NCBI RefSeq assembly: GCF_947179165.1
Contig: NC_077241.1
Span: 34,405,246 to 34,469,245 of the forward strand
Length of the DNA: 64,000 nt
Direction: 5' to 3'
DNA from: Solanum dulcamara
Lineage: Eukaryota; Streptophyta; Magnoliopsida; Solanales; Solanaceae
Part shown: piece by piece, positions 1 to 11,305 of the stretch
Position numbering within the stretch: the stretch's first letter is position 1
Layout: every line of letters begins with the position of its first letter
Position numbers and translations under genes: made by a program
The notes under the pieces: generated by a model
The model's database searches: none
The model's input: only the letters and a program-made list of their open reading frames with translations
What the model was told of the DNA's origin: nothing

Positions 1-554
1 TTTCAAAAAAAAAAATTCAAATAAATTAGCCCAATACAAATTAAGTATTTTTTCAGAAGCACTTTTCTGAAAATATATTTTAAAAAAGTGTTTATAAAAA
101 TCTGGATGACTTAAAAGAAAAATACGTAGCGTTATTTAATTGAATGTTTTATTTTAACTCTTTTAATATTTGTCTAACACACATTGAATACTTATAATAG
201 GGAAAAAATATGTTTAAATAGTACATCTAAAAATGGAATTGAAGAGTTAAAATAGAATAAGGTTGAGTTAAATTGCCAAAATAAAATTTAAAGATAAGTT
301 AAAAGGGGTTGTATATGAATTTGGCCTTTATGTTCTGTTGCATGAGTTACTTTCGCACTTCATACACCATGATACATAGCATGTCTGATGCTCTCTTAAT
401 TCTAAAGCCCTATGACCCGCCGGCAATTTTGACATCTTTTACGTGGACTTCATAAGAAATTAAATAGGGTCTCTTAGGGGTGACATGAGTCATTGTATAT
501 TTGTAAGCGACTAAGTTTTGTTTTTAAAATATAGTGATCAAGAAAGAAAAAATA
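1..554. other. AT-rich unassigned DNA
   Basis: No coding potential or recognisable element can be supported. The stretch is strongly AT-rich, with A-runs near the left edge and one short perfect hairpin listed separately. It lies left of a decayed retroelement leader, so it may be the degraded interior of the same element or older flanking DNA. I cannot tell which. Confidence 0.5.
50..73. repeat. Short perfect hairpin
   Basis: Nine-base arms TTTTCAGAA and TTCTGAAAA are separated by six bases. Similar palindromes occur in plant MITEs, but I see no matching terminal repeats or target duplication here. It is recorded only as an inverted repeat. Confidence 0.5.
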
Positions 555-653
555 GCAAGCAACGCGCTTCACAACCATGAACAAGATCCTATCTGGCATG
601 GTACACTGTAGTTTGAGGACCATTTTAAAATCTCGAGTTTTGATACCAAGTTT
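555..653 (-). other. Decayed 5' leader and primer-binding site
   Basis: The stretch resembles, by eye, the leader next to the primer-binding sites of elements F and H, including the GCTTCA...ATGAACAAG words. At 637-648 the plus strand reads GTTTTGATACCA, which differs at two positions from GCTCTGATACCA, the complement of the initiator-Met primer-binding site seen intact at 39931 and 48900. Both differences are C to T. It directly abuts the LTR at 654, so it is the start of a minus-strand element that once extended leftwards. Little of that element can be recognised further left. Confidence 0.65.
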
Positions 654-2163
654 TTCACAACCCAAACCTAGGTCCTAGATGTGACAAGACAATTGAAGTG
701 CCCTGAGGTACCTCATTAAATAATTCTAGCACTCATGAGAGTGATGGAAATGCATCAAAATACACATCTCAAAACAACCCGCCATTTACACTTTAAAACC
801 ACTTTCAAGCCTTCATATAGGACCTTAAAAAATTATTCAGTTGATGAAATTCAGAGTCAATATACATCAATATAGGTAAATAAACTTCAAATATATCATG
901 ATCTATGCATTTATAGTCATTATGTACAACCACATAAGAATTCATCATTTAGAATTTGAGATATCAAGTGGAGAAACATTTGGGCTCTATGGGTGGAAGA
1001 ACCCATGGATAAAGCTCACATACCTTGGGGAAAACAAATCCCTAACGAAGACTTGAGAAGAGATGAAAACTTGGAAAAACCTTGAGATGAAACCCTAATC
1101 TTTCCTTAGAGTTCTTGGGAGAGTTTGACATGAGAGAATTTGAGTGTCTCGAGTCTAAGTGTGAAAAATGAGGTCTTGGAAGGGTTTAGGGTGTTTTGAT
1201 GGAAGAATTTAGCCTCAAAACGACACCATTTAGTTTTAAAATGTAAAAAAGACCAAAATGCCCCATTAAAAATTTGGGCTGAACAAACTTCATGGGGACC
1301 CTTCACGGTTAGGGATGCTCACCATGGCCCAGGGTCCCATGGTAAGGGACTTGAAAAATATTTTGGAAAAATCTGCAAGGTAAGCCTCTGTAGTTTCACC
1401 ATGGAACCTCTTCAGGGTTCGTGAAGGGAATGACATGTCATGAAAGGTGACCATGGTGCAGGTTCTATAGGATGCCTACAGAGTGACCACCATGGGGACA
1501 CACCACGGTTCGTTGAGGTTTTCACAATCCGTAGAGATCGTCCGTGGACCTATTCCATGGGAAATTTCCTGAAGGTCTTGGGGAGGGGTCACCACGGAGG
1601 GCCTCATGGTTCGTGGTGCTCACCATAATGCATGGTCCCCTATTGTGGTTTGTCCCCTGAATGTCGGAGTCTTGGAATTTCTACCACGGTTGATCACCAC
1701 GTTTCGTAGTGCTTACCACGGCCCCTGATGACTTCCGTGGTCAGCTCCTGGTGTCAATTTTCTATACTTTCTGAAAATTCATCTCCTGATCCTTTATTTA
1801 GAACCTTCCACATTTCCAGGGTCTTACACTGAAAAAACTTGAGAACTGAGTCTCTAAATCAACCCTACAACTCATTCTTATGATTCGTGAAAAGGTTTAT
1901 GGGTCGTAGACCCAACTTGTCCTACAATTTCTGAAAAACCTGCAAAACCTTCGTTTTAGAAGTTTCTCTACGAGTCCCATTTACAACTCGTTGACTCTCT
2001 TCCTCTCTTAGTAAAATTTCCAACCTCAGAATCAGTCCTACGAGTGACTCCTACGACTTGTAGAATCACCTAAGACTCGTAGGTCAGCTCGTAGACTCTG
2101 AGGACTGTCAAAATTTCATGAAATCTTCTCTTGTTTCAACTTTTCAACTTCCTGTATCTTATA
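654..2163 (-). repeat. LTR, first family (internally deleted)
   Basis: On the plus strand it begins TTCACAACCCAAACC, a decayed form of the TGTCATGACCC ends seen elsewhere, and ends TCTTATA, a decayed TCTTACA. A polypurine tract (CCAAGGGGGAGATAT on the minus strand) follows immediately. Most of it aligns with 28290-29736, and in reverse with 20964-22640 and 40578-42727. About a kilobase of the interior is missing near 725. It carries two dense classes of short words, CCATGG/CCGTGG variants at 1300-1740 and CTACGA/CTCGTAG variants at 1880-2110. It is flanked by a primer-binding site on the left and a polypurine tract on the right. Confidence 0.8.
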
Positions 2164-2409
2164 ATATCTCCCCCTTGGGAATATTTTTCCTTGAATGAGA
2201 TTCAGTGTACATGAAGGGACATGGAAAGAGAACTAAGAACCCAATCATGATTGTAATGGCACATAAAAAATGCATAGAACATGAGATTTTTAAAATTAGC
2301 TTAAAACAATACTTTAAAATCGATTTTCATGAACATGCATGCATATGAAGAACATAGAAAAATTGAAACGTAGGAATTTAAGCGATTTGAATAAGAACAA
2401 CCTAATACG

Positions 2410-3603
2410 TTAAGCTTTAGTGGAAGGAAAAAGATATGAATATCGCTTTATCATGTCCGCATCCACTTTCCATGTAGCACTATCTACTTGTTGATTTCTC
2501 CACAATACCTTGACGGATACAACCTCTATTTTTCTTAACCTCTTTACTTCCTGCTCTAGAATTTCCACCGTAACCTCCTCATAGGTCAAGTTTTCTTCAA
2601 TACTGACATCTTCCAATGGCACAATAGAATCAGATCACCTTCAATCATTCTCAATATTGATACATGAATCAACGGATGAACCATAGCAAATTCAAATGAA
2701 AAGTCTAACCCATATACCACCTTTCTAATACGCTTCAATATACTATAGGGTCCCACATACTTAGGATTCAATTTCCTCTTCTTACTAAAGCGCTTTAGAC
2801 CCTTCATGGGTTAAACTTTCAATAATCCCAATCATCCACATTAGGTCTCATTTCCTAATGTCCAAATATGATTTTTGGCGACTTTGAGAGGTCTTCAACC
2901 TCTTTCTTATGAGCCTCATCTACTCCATAGAATCCAATACTAAATCGGGACAAATCAATACCATCTCACCCACTTCAAACCATCCCACTAGGGACCTATA
3001 TCTTCTTCCATACAAGGTATCAAAAAGAGCCATTTGGATGCTAGAGTGATTGCTATTGTTGTAGGAAAACTCAATCAATGGTAGATTCTCATCTCAATTT
3101 TCCTTCGAAATCAATGACAGATACCCTTAACATATCCTCTGACATTTGAATCATTCTTTTGGCTCTGCCGTCGGTTTGAGGGTGTAAAGTGATACTTAAC
3201 TTAACTTTCGTACCAAGACCATTTTGAAACAACTTCCAAAAATGTGAAGTAAATTGAGTACCTCGATCCGATAAAATATACACGGCAACTTACTAATATA
3301 CATCTTGGCATAATTTTTGGAGCTATAAGAAGTCTTCGCCGATAAAAAATGTGCTGACTTAGTCATTCTATCCACAACAACCCAAAGAGAATCATGTTGT
3401 TTCTTAGTACAAGGAAAACCCATCACAAAGTCCATATTCACATCTTCCCACTTCCAAGTACGAATCTCAATGTCTTGATCTAAACCTTCCAGTTTTTGAT
3501 GCTCGACCTTCACTTGATGACAATTAGGATACCTTGCCTCATAATCCACTATGTCCTTCTTCATGCCATTGCACCAATATACTTCCCTGAAATCATGATA
3601 CAT
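2410..3603 (-). pseudogene. pol: Integrase with chromodomain-like tail (element A)
   Basis: Integrase joins retroelement cDNA to host DNA. Visible parts are a zinc-binding HHCC end (YPNCHQVK), the core start NMDFVMGFP with the first catalytic Asp, SDRGTQFTSHFW with the second Asp, and DGRAKRMIQ, where the catalytic Glu expected in the AERTIQ word is Lys. The C-terminal part (2410-2807) has the KLNPKYVGPY and VHPLIHVSIL words and ends with the VLWRNQ...ATW chromodomain-like motif, which in chromoviruses is thought to steer insertion to heterochromatin. At least three frame changes split it, near 3290, near 3090 and at 2600, so it is a pseudogene. Of the integrases here, only those of H and A show the Glu to Lys change. 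Confidence 0.85.
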
Positions 3604-4400
3604 CTAGGTGGATACCTGATGAATCGAATATCGAGAACTATGGGCCTCATCCAATAACAAGTCACTTACACTAACAATATTGGGTACGCACAATTGACCT
3701 TGATAACGAAGCACACCATCTTCCCCTTGGGAGAAATCCTCAATGGCTTTTTTAGAAAGTGACTTCTTCAACTCAACTAACACTAGGCCATTACCTTGTT
3801 TAGCCTTAACGTCCACCACAATAGACGATTCCGAACCATTTTGAACAAGAACACCACCACCATTTGGATGGACCAAACAAATGCCTAAACGAGGCAATCT
3901 ATGTACATCCTTAAACAACTCTTTCTTACCATTTTGAACATGGGAAACACTATTTATGGACAACCTACTAATTGCATTAGCAACCACACTAGCTTTACTC
4001 GGATGGTACAATACACTCATATCATAGTCCTTCAACCATTTGAGCCATCTCCTTTGTCGAAGGTTCAAGTTTTTTTTTCTTAAAAAGATATTGCAAACTC
4101 TTGTGATCCGTGAATACATCCACATGGACACCATAAAGATAGTGTCTCCAAATCTTCAAAGCAAGCACAACTGCTGCTAGTTCAAAGTCCTGAGTCGAAT
4201 AGTTTCTTTCATGCACATTAAGTTGCCTAGAAGCATAGACTATCATCTTACCATGTTGCATTAACACACAACAAATTCCTATCCTTGAGTAATAATAATA
4301 CACAACAAAGCTATCATACCCTTCTAGTAAAGTCAAAATAGGAGCGGTAGTGACACGAACCTTCAACTCTTACAAACTATTTTCACAAGCTTTAGACATT
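3604..4400 (-). pseudogene. pol: RNase H and linker (element A)
   Basis: The Ty3/Gypsy RNase H removes the RNA strand during reverse transcription. At 4022-4366 the words [35 protein letters not shown] and [12 protein letters not shown] carry the expected Glu and Asp positions. The first catalytic Asp of the family's DAS word is not visible (YYYYSRIG instead). The connection to integrase (3604-4134) continues in another frame through the [21 protein letters not shown] and DAxSRLS-like words to the LRYQGQLCVPN word that precedes integrase. The frame change falls in an A/T-rich run near 4070, suggesting a homopolymer indel. Confidence 0.85.
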
Positions 4401-5265
4401 GGAACTTCATTTTATTTTGGGTTTGCTTGGTCAAATGAGATGAAATCGATAAAAACCCTTTCACGAACCTTCTATAGTAACAGACTAAACGTAAGAAGCT
4501 CATACCAAAATTCACACTTGCTAAACTTGGCAAATAATTGAAGATCTCTATGTACTTGCAACAATATCCTCAAATGATTGGCATGCTCCCTCTTACTTCA
4601 GGAGTAAACCAAAATATCATCATTAAGCACAATCACGAACATGTCCATGTATTGCTTGAACACCCTATTACTCAAGTCCATAAAGACTGTGGGGGCATTG
4701 ATTAGTCCCAAAAACACAACAAGAAATTCAAAATGTCCATACGTTGTTTGAAATGCCTTTTTGGAATATCACATTCCCTTACCTTAGTTGGTGATAACCG
4801 TAATGGAAATCAATCTTAGAGAAGAAACTTTGCTCTTACAATTGGTCAAATAAATCATCTATTCTTTGAATTGTATACTTATTCTTTATGGTCATTTTGT
4901 TTACTTGCTAGTAGTCAATACACATACAAAGAGAACCATCCTTCTTTATAGCAAACTAAAATGGGAGCACCCCATGGGGATATACTTTGTTTAATAAAGC
5001 CCTTATCTAACAAATCTTTCAATTGATCCTTTAAATCTTTTAGTTCCACCAAAGCAATTAAGTATGGACAAATAGAAATAGGTTGGGTGTCGGAAAGAAG
5101 GTCTATGCTCCAGTAAATTTTCCTTTCAGGAGTAACACTAAGTAGATCATCGGGAAACGCATCCATAAACTAATTAACAATAGGGACCAACTCTAGAGTA
5201 GGGGCTTCAAAATTAGTATCCCTAACCCGTACAAGGTGGTAGATGCAACCTTTGGAAATCATTTT
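4401..5265 (-). pseudogene. pol: Reverse transcriptase (element A)
   Basis: The N-terminal part at 4915-5166 has DAFPDDLL, DTQPIS and the word [17 protein letters not shown], typical of Ty3/Gypsy RT. Fingers and palm continue leftwards in broken frames. The catalytic box is near 4615-4640 and reads VLNDDIL in place of the usual VFIDDIL; both Asp residues remain but the two residues before them are altered. Several stops and shifts lie between these parts. Confidence 0.8.
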
Positions 5266-5640
5266 CTAAGATTTAAGGTATATGATGAATTGACCCTTAT
5301 ACACGGAATTACTACTCTACCATTCTAGGATTAGCTCCTTAGGAAATTCAAACCTTGACCACACAGGTTCTACAATCAATAGAAGCATAACATACATATA
5401 GCCATTCTATACCAAGAATAACATTGAAATTGGTCATATTATGTTCAACTATATCACATGAAGTAACTTTGTAAAAAATCGAAACTCTCCAATTTCTATA
5501 AACTCTTTTAGCCTCAACAGACTCACCTCAGGGAGTATAAATGGATAAAGGGTCCAACAATATTTTGGGGCTAACATAAAATTACATAGCCACATTAGGA
5601 GTAATAAAAGATAATTTGTCACTCAGATCAAGTAAGGCTT
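5266..5640 (-). pseudogene. pol: Aspartic protease (element A)
   Basis: This is the retroviral-type protease that would cut the polyprotein. The minus-strand translation has the SIYTP...GESV word and a VILGIEWLY word close to the family's VILGMDWL. The active-site triplet, DxG in working relatives, reads Asp-Leu-Ser. In-frame stops interrupt the domain. It sits between the zinc-knuckle part of gag and RT, as expected. Confidence 0.7.
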
Positions 5641-6524
5641 AAAAGTCATAGTGAAAGACTCGTAACATACTGGTAACAACATCGGGAGTTTCCTCCTCCT
5701 CTTGTCTATCATAAAGAGCATAAAACCAATTATTGCATTGACCACCTTTTTGTTGAGCTTGGGCACCTTGTAGAACTTTCCCTCTATGAGAAAATTTTCC
5801 TTGAGGATGACCTTCTTTAACTCTACAATCCCTAGCATGATGAACCGTCTTGCCACACCTATAGCATACATTCAATCCCACTAGACACTCTTCCTTGGGA
5901 TGTTTCCCACACTTCTTGCATGCGGGGATAGCTTGGATATTTTACACTCCTCGTTGAGGCTTAGGGTTGGACACCCTATCATTATCAAACCTTGGAGTAG
6001 GATCATTTAAAGAACCTTGACCGGGATACCTTTGGCAAAATTGAGGAAACCCACTATTGCCGGACCTACCATGAGTGGAATCACCACCATCGGTCCTTGC
6101 CCTTTTAAACTCTCTAGCTTTCTCCGTTAGCTTCTCATCATCTATTTGTTCCATATAGGCCATGAGTCTAAGATATACATTTCTCTATTCAACATAGCCA
6201 TCTTGTACTCCTTTGAAACCAAATTCAACACAGTCGAAACGAACTTGTTCATATGAGTTCTTGGGTCAACAACTATAAACGAGGCATACTTTGACAATTT
6301 GGTGAACTTGAGAGCATACTCCTTCACACTCATATTTCCTTTTTTGAGATTATCGAACTCTTGTATCTTTGCTTCTCTCAACTCTAATGGATAAAAGTGA
6401 TCAAGAAACACTCCTTTGAATTCTTCACGGATCCGACTCTATAGGCCTCTCTCTCCTCCATTGATCAAACCATATTCTAGAAACACCATTCAATTGGTAA
6501 GTAGCCAACTCCGCCTTCTCAATT
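5639..6524 (-). pseudogene. gag: Gag with CCHC zinc knuckle, N-terminus lost (element A)
   Basis: Gag forms the particle and binds the RNA. The retrotransposon-gag domain is seen at 6142-6411 (FLDHFYPLELREAKIQEF, MSVKEYALKFTKLSKYA), followed in another frame by a basic linker at 5942-6163 and a zinc knuckle CYRCGKTVHHARDC at about 5865. The knuckle keeps all four metal ligands, unlike those of D, E and I. The N-terminal third is missing because the coding sequence joins LTR sequence near 6520. The same truncation occurs in element E at about 34130. Confidence 0.85.
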
Positions 6525-6616
6525 TCACGACCCATCCTATAGCCTAGTCATAACAAGGCAATCAAAACCTCGAAGGGCTCTAACCAAGAATCTTGAAATT
6601 TCATAAAACATATATG
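6525..6616. repeat. 92-bp tandem copy of LTR tip
   Basis: This is the first copy of a 92-bp unit whose second copy starts at 6617. Both contain the CTAGTC(G/A)TAACA and CAAAACCTCGAAGGGCTC-like words. The same 92-bp spacing is found in element E (34140 and 34232). Confidence 0.75.
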
Positions 6617-7059
6617 TCACGACCTGAATTAGGGACTAGTCGTAACACAGCAATCGAAACCTCGAAGGGCTCCAACCAAGCCTCTTGACATATCATAAAG
6701 CACACATAAGGTAAATTTAGTATGGAATTAACATAAGAAGAAGTCTAAATCATGAATAGTAAAAAGTATGAAAATTTGACAACATAGACTCTAAATATAT
6801 GTACAATAAAATGCCTCTACTTCATGAAAAGAACGGGGGCTAAGATATGTCCCTAGCTAAACCTCAAATGAAAATGTAACAAATCTTTAAACTGAAAACA
6901 AACTACTCATAACTAGTCCCTAATGGATGAGGACTAACCAAACCCCTACATTATCAGACAATATAGGCAATAATATGCATCAATATGTTTGAATATACTA
7001 AGTATGAGGGCATGACATACAATATAAAACATAAGATGCAATGATCAAGAAAAGTACAT

Positions 7060-7085
7060 GGTAAGATAAGATAAGATAAGATAAG
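7060..7085. repeat. (ATAAG)n microsatellite
   Basis: Four to five consecutive ATAAG units lie inside the LTR. The related LTR at about 35070 has only one or two, so this is a local expansion in this copy. Confidence 0.85.
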
Positions 7086-8836
7086 TAAAGTCATAAGAGA
7101 ATCATAGTGATCAAAGCATTCGAAAGACATAGTTAAAATCATAAAAGTACATAAGAGATCATACATATGTGGGATAGAACCATAACAGACGATAAGATCA
7201 TGCCAACTATAATATGGAATCCCAATTTCTTCCCATACAATGGAAGAAAGGGGAATCTACTTGCTAAGGTAGACTCTACCCCTCGAGATAGATCATAACA
7301 TACTATATATGGATCCGCTAAGAAATCCATAAGGAAACCTGTGGTGGCACGTAGTTTAAGAGACATGAGGCTGCTACTAAGGCTTTTGGTAGGGCCCCTA
7401 CCTCAATTCCACTTGGTGCGAAGTCAAATCCCACAGAATACATAACATAGTAAACATAGTTAGCTTACATCATAACTTGTTCATAAACTTCATACTTCGT
7501 AGAATAACTCATTTCATAACATAATTGCAATGTGAGAATTGTCCTATCATCATTAAAAATCATACTTGCATAGTTATTATAATTAGGTCTTTGGTCACCA
7601 CATAGGGCCTTAAGTCACCTAGATTCATAACTTGTATAAAATTCGTATTTTGAACATACTTGTAATTCATGATCACAATTCATATGTGAATTTAAAGTAA
7701 AACTCATATGCATAGACAATTTGAATGAAGATCATGATAATACCTTGAAATCATTGAATTCATAATCATACTTCATACTATTATCATTTAAAATAGGCTT
7801 CATGCATGGGAATTCATAATCCACATAAAGTCATGTAATTCAGCTTGAGGAAGAAGGTGAATCCTTCAATGATCATTGAGAGAGATGTCTTAAAGTTGAT
7901 TAGGAATTAATGAGGGAAAATAGTAGTTTTGGGAGTATTTAGGATATTTTCATAGTGAATCTAGTCCCAAAAAATATCCATATACATTAATAAAAGAATA
8001 GAAAAATGACCAAACTACCCCTCATTAAACTGTAACTAGGATACACCACAAAAGACCCATCAAAAACCGTGATGCTCATTATGGCCTATGGTGGTGTGCC
8101 TAATGATTTATTTGGACTTATATCTTTTGGAGTTGAAAGGAAAAGGTTTAGAACTTTCTCCACGAAACCCTCATGGTCCGTGGAGTGCTTCACGACTTGT
8201 AAAACTTGGGAGTGGTGTAGGCCCTGCAGGGTGACCTATAGGAGTGACCACCACGGAGATCACTATGGTCCGTGAAGGGTCACATGGCCCGTGGTGGTCT
8301 ATCGTGGCCCTTTCCTTGGGATCATTATTTGACGTCTTAGGGGAGGGGTCACCACAGAGGGCTTCACGGCCCATTGTGCTTATCACTATCCGTGGTGCCG
8401 TGTCGTGGACCTCACGCTATAGGAGTGACCCTCAAGGTCACCACCACTGTGGCTCACCATGAGGCGTGGTGCACACCATGGCCCCTGATGGCCTTCGTGG
8501 TCATCACCTGGTGCCAAAATTTTAGGTGTTCAATAATTTCCTCCTTCGACCCTCATTTTCTTACTTTTTAACTTCTAGGGTCTTACAATATCTCCCCCTT
8601 TGGAACATTCATCCTCAAATAAAATCAGGCTTTCATGAATGGAATAGGAAAGGAACATAACAACCCAACATGAATACAAAACATCTCGATAATTCATAAA
8701 AATATGTAATCTTTAATATCTACTCAAAACATAACTTTAAGACTCATTTCATGAACATGAATGATATGAAACCATGTAAACAATGGAAATGCATGATTTG
8801 GGCTGGTTGGATGATGAAGGAGATAAATACCTTAAC

Positions 8837-10085
8837 TAGGCACAAAAGGAAAGAGATGAGGTTATCGGGACATCATATCGGCTTCGGCCTCCTATGTAGC
8901 ACTCTCAACATCTTGATTCCTCTATAATACCTTTACTGAAGCTATTTCTTTGTTTCTTAACTTTCTAACTTGCCGGTCCAAGATCTCAACCGGAACCTTT
9001 TCATAAGAAAGACTCTCCTTGACATCAATGTTGTCCAATGGCATAATGGATATAGGATCACCTATAAACTTCCTCAATAATGACACATGGAACACCGGAT
9101 GCACCGATGCTAAACCTGAAGGTAAATCCAAATCATAGTTCACCTTACCAATTTGCCTTAAAATCTTGTATGGGCCAACATAACGCAGAGTTAACTTCCC
9201 TTTCTTGACAAAATGCATCACACCCTTCATGGGTGAAGTTTTCAAGTAAACATCATCATTAACTTAAAATTCAAGTTCCCTTCTCCTTATATCTGAATAG
9301 TTCTATTGTCGACTTTGGGGTGTTTTCAATATTTCTCTAATGAGTCTAACTTTCTCCATAGCCTCAAACACCAACTCGGCTCCTATCAAAGAAACTTCAC
9401 CTACCCCGAATCAACCGATAAGGTATTTACACTTCTTATCATACACAACCTCAAAGGGAGTCATTTGAGTGCTAGAATGATAATTGTTATTATAGGCAAA
9501 TTCTATTAATGGAAAATGGTCATTCTAATTTCCTTTAAAATCAATCACGCATGCTCACAATATATCCTCTAATGTCTGAATGGTACGTTTGGCCTGACCA
9601 TCCATGTGTGTGAAAGGATGTACTTAGCTTCACTGGGTACCAAGAACCTTTTGGAAAGATCTGCAAAATTGAGATGTAAACTAAGTACCTCAATCAGAAA
9701 TGATACACAATGGAACACCATTAAGAATAACCAACTCTCAGATATATAATCTAGCATAGTCTTCGACTGAATATAAAGTCTTAACTGGGAGACAATAAGC
9801 CAACTTAGTCATTTCATCAATAATCACCATAATAGAGTCATATTTCCTACTAGTACGAGGCAAACCAGTAAGAAAGTCCATATTCAAGGATTCTAATGTC
9901 CAAGTAGGAATCTCAATGTCTTGAGCCAAACTTCCCAGTTTTTTATGCTCAACTTTGACTTGTTGGCAATTAGGATACTTAGCCATAAAGTCTGCAATGT
10001 CCCTTTTCATGACATTCCACCAATACACTTTCATCAAATCTTAATACATCTTTGTACACTCAAGATGAATAGAATATCATAAACT
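8837..10085 (-). pseudogene. pol: Integrase with chromodomain-like tail (element B)
   Basis: The N-terminal part at 9738-10037 has VYWWNVMKRDIADFMAKYPNC and the core start NMDFLTGLP with the first catalytic Asp. The middle of the core (9260-9737) is present in broken frames. The C-terminal part at 8922-9245 reads well (KLTLRYVGPYKILRQIGKV, VHPVFHVSLLRK, SYEKVPVEILDRQVRKL), then runs into stops in the ATW-containing tail. It would have inserted cDNA into chromatin; it is now inactive. It shares architecture with the integrases of A, E and I. Confidence 0.85.
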
Positions 10086-10785
10086 TTGAGCTTCGGACAA
10101 TATCATATCTTTCAAGCCATCAACATTCGGCACACACAGTTTGCCTTGATATCTCAAAACCGTATCTCACCCTTGGGAGAAAGCCTCAATGCCTTTTTCG
10201 ACAACCATTTTCTTCAATTCAACCAAATCGGGATCAATATTTTGCTTTGCTTTTACATTTGCCACAAGAGATGATTCAGAACCGTTCTGCACAATAATAC
10301 CACCATCTTTGGAATTAATCAATTTAACACCCAAATGGGCAAGCCTATGTACATCCCGAAATAGTTCTTTATTTTAATCCTCAATATGAGCAACATAGTT
10401 CATGGACAATATGCTAAGAGCTTCAGCAGCCACATTCGCCTTACCCGGATGGTATAACACACTCATGTCATAATCCCTCAATATTTCAAGCCATCTCCTT
10501 TGTCGAAGATTCAAGTTCTTTTGAGTGAGAATGTATTGCAAACTCTTATGATTAGTGAAAACATCTACATGTACACCATAGAGATAGTGTCTCCAAAATT
10601 TCAAGCAAATACCACTACTGCCAACTCTAAATCATGAGTTGGGTAATCCTTCTCATGCACCATGTGTTGCCTTGAAGCATAAGCTATCACCTTACCTTTG
10701 GGTAAAGTCAACACTAGAGTATATATAAATCTATCCTTCGACTCCTCATAGCTTCTCACATGCCTTGGACCAGTATGTTCACTTA
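10086..10785 (-). pseudogene. pol: RNase H fragment and linker (element B)
   Basis: At 10374-10604 the words [13 protein letters not shown] and [22 protein letters not shown] identify the end of the Ty3/Gypsy RNase H. The Asp of the usual FTDHKS motif is Asn here (FTNHKS), removing a catalytic carboxylate. The linker toward integrase follows with stops. The upstream end breaks near 10785 against an inverted LTR fragment. Confidence 0.8.
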
Positions 10786-11305
10786 TGTTCTTTCATGTTT
10801 TCAGGTATGCCTTTTAATGATTTGGTCGTTAAAGTTTCCTCATAACTCAACTTACCTATTTTTATCATGTATGTTATTTGGTCATTGCATTTTATGATAC
10901 ATATTGCCATGCCCACAAACTTAGTACTTTCAAACGTACTAATGTATATTTGTTTCCTACATTATCTGGGGTTGAGGACCACATTCATACACATGACTAG
11001 TTGAGTTTTATTTGGCAAAGTGTTGTTGAGTCCTTGTCTTATCGGGGGCTAGTTATGAGTTGTTTCTTATTACTTCGAAAGACTTTTTTATATTCGTATT
11101 GGGGGTGAGCTAGAAACATGTCTTAGCCCCGACCCTTCTTGGTTAATAGATGAATTAGTTAGACAAATGTTATAAAGTCTATGTCATCGAGTTACATTCT
11201 TCTGTTATGATTCATATTTAGATTCTTTCTATGTTATTTCCCCATTTACTTTACCTTATGTATGATTCATGATATTTAGATTCTTTCTATGCTGATGGAT
11301 CTCCA
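10786..11305 (+). repeat. LTR fragment, plus orientation
   Basis: This region reads as the reverse complement of the LTR part at about 6830-7150. Shared words include the GGGGGTGAGCTAG...CATGTCTTAGCCCC block near 11100 and the open-reading-free TTTCCTACATTATCTGGGGTTGAGG block near 10960. It contains a short internal repeat of the word TTTAGATTCTTTCTATG. Both ends are truncated. Confidence 0.65.

Larger units (their letters stand above)
2164..6524 (-). mobile_element. Element A: Ty3/Gypsy internal region
   Basis: A minus-strand chromovirus-like interior. Reading leftwards, gag with a zinc knuckle is followed by protease, reverse transcriptase, RNase H and integrase with a chromodomain-like tail, then a polypurine tract at 2164-2180 and an LTR. 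This domain order defines Ty3/Gypsy. The 5' end is abnormal: the N-terminal part of gag, the leader and the primer-binding site are absent, and gag runs straight into LTR sequence near 6520. Element E at 29737-34139 is a closely similar copy with the same junction. Many frameshifts and stops make it non-functional. The Tekay/Del-like placement is an inference from the chromodomain tail. Confidence 0.85.
6525..8587 (-). repeat. LTR, first family, with duplicated start
   Basis: Plus-strand end TCTTACA at 8581-8587 is followed by the polypurine tract of element B. The opposite end is doubled: TCACGACCC-like LTR starts occur at 6525 and 6617, giving a 92-bp tandem repeat of the LTR tip. This LTR serves element B as 3' LTR and sits where element A's 5' LTR should be. 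It holds the CCACGG/CCGTGG word cluster at 8160-8510 and an (ATAAG)n run at about 7060. On the minus strand it is partly alignable to 34232-35312. Confidence 0.8.
8588..10785 (-). mobile_element. Element B: truncated Ty3/Gypsy interior
   Basis: The interior begins with a polypurine tract next to the LTR end at 8587 and contains only the 3' half of pol: integrase with chromodomain-like tail and RNase H. Coding similarity ends near 10785, where a plus-oriented LTR fragment starts, so RT, protease, gag and the 5' LTR are gone. Stops and frameshifts are frequent. Confidence 0.85.
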
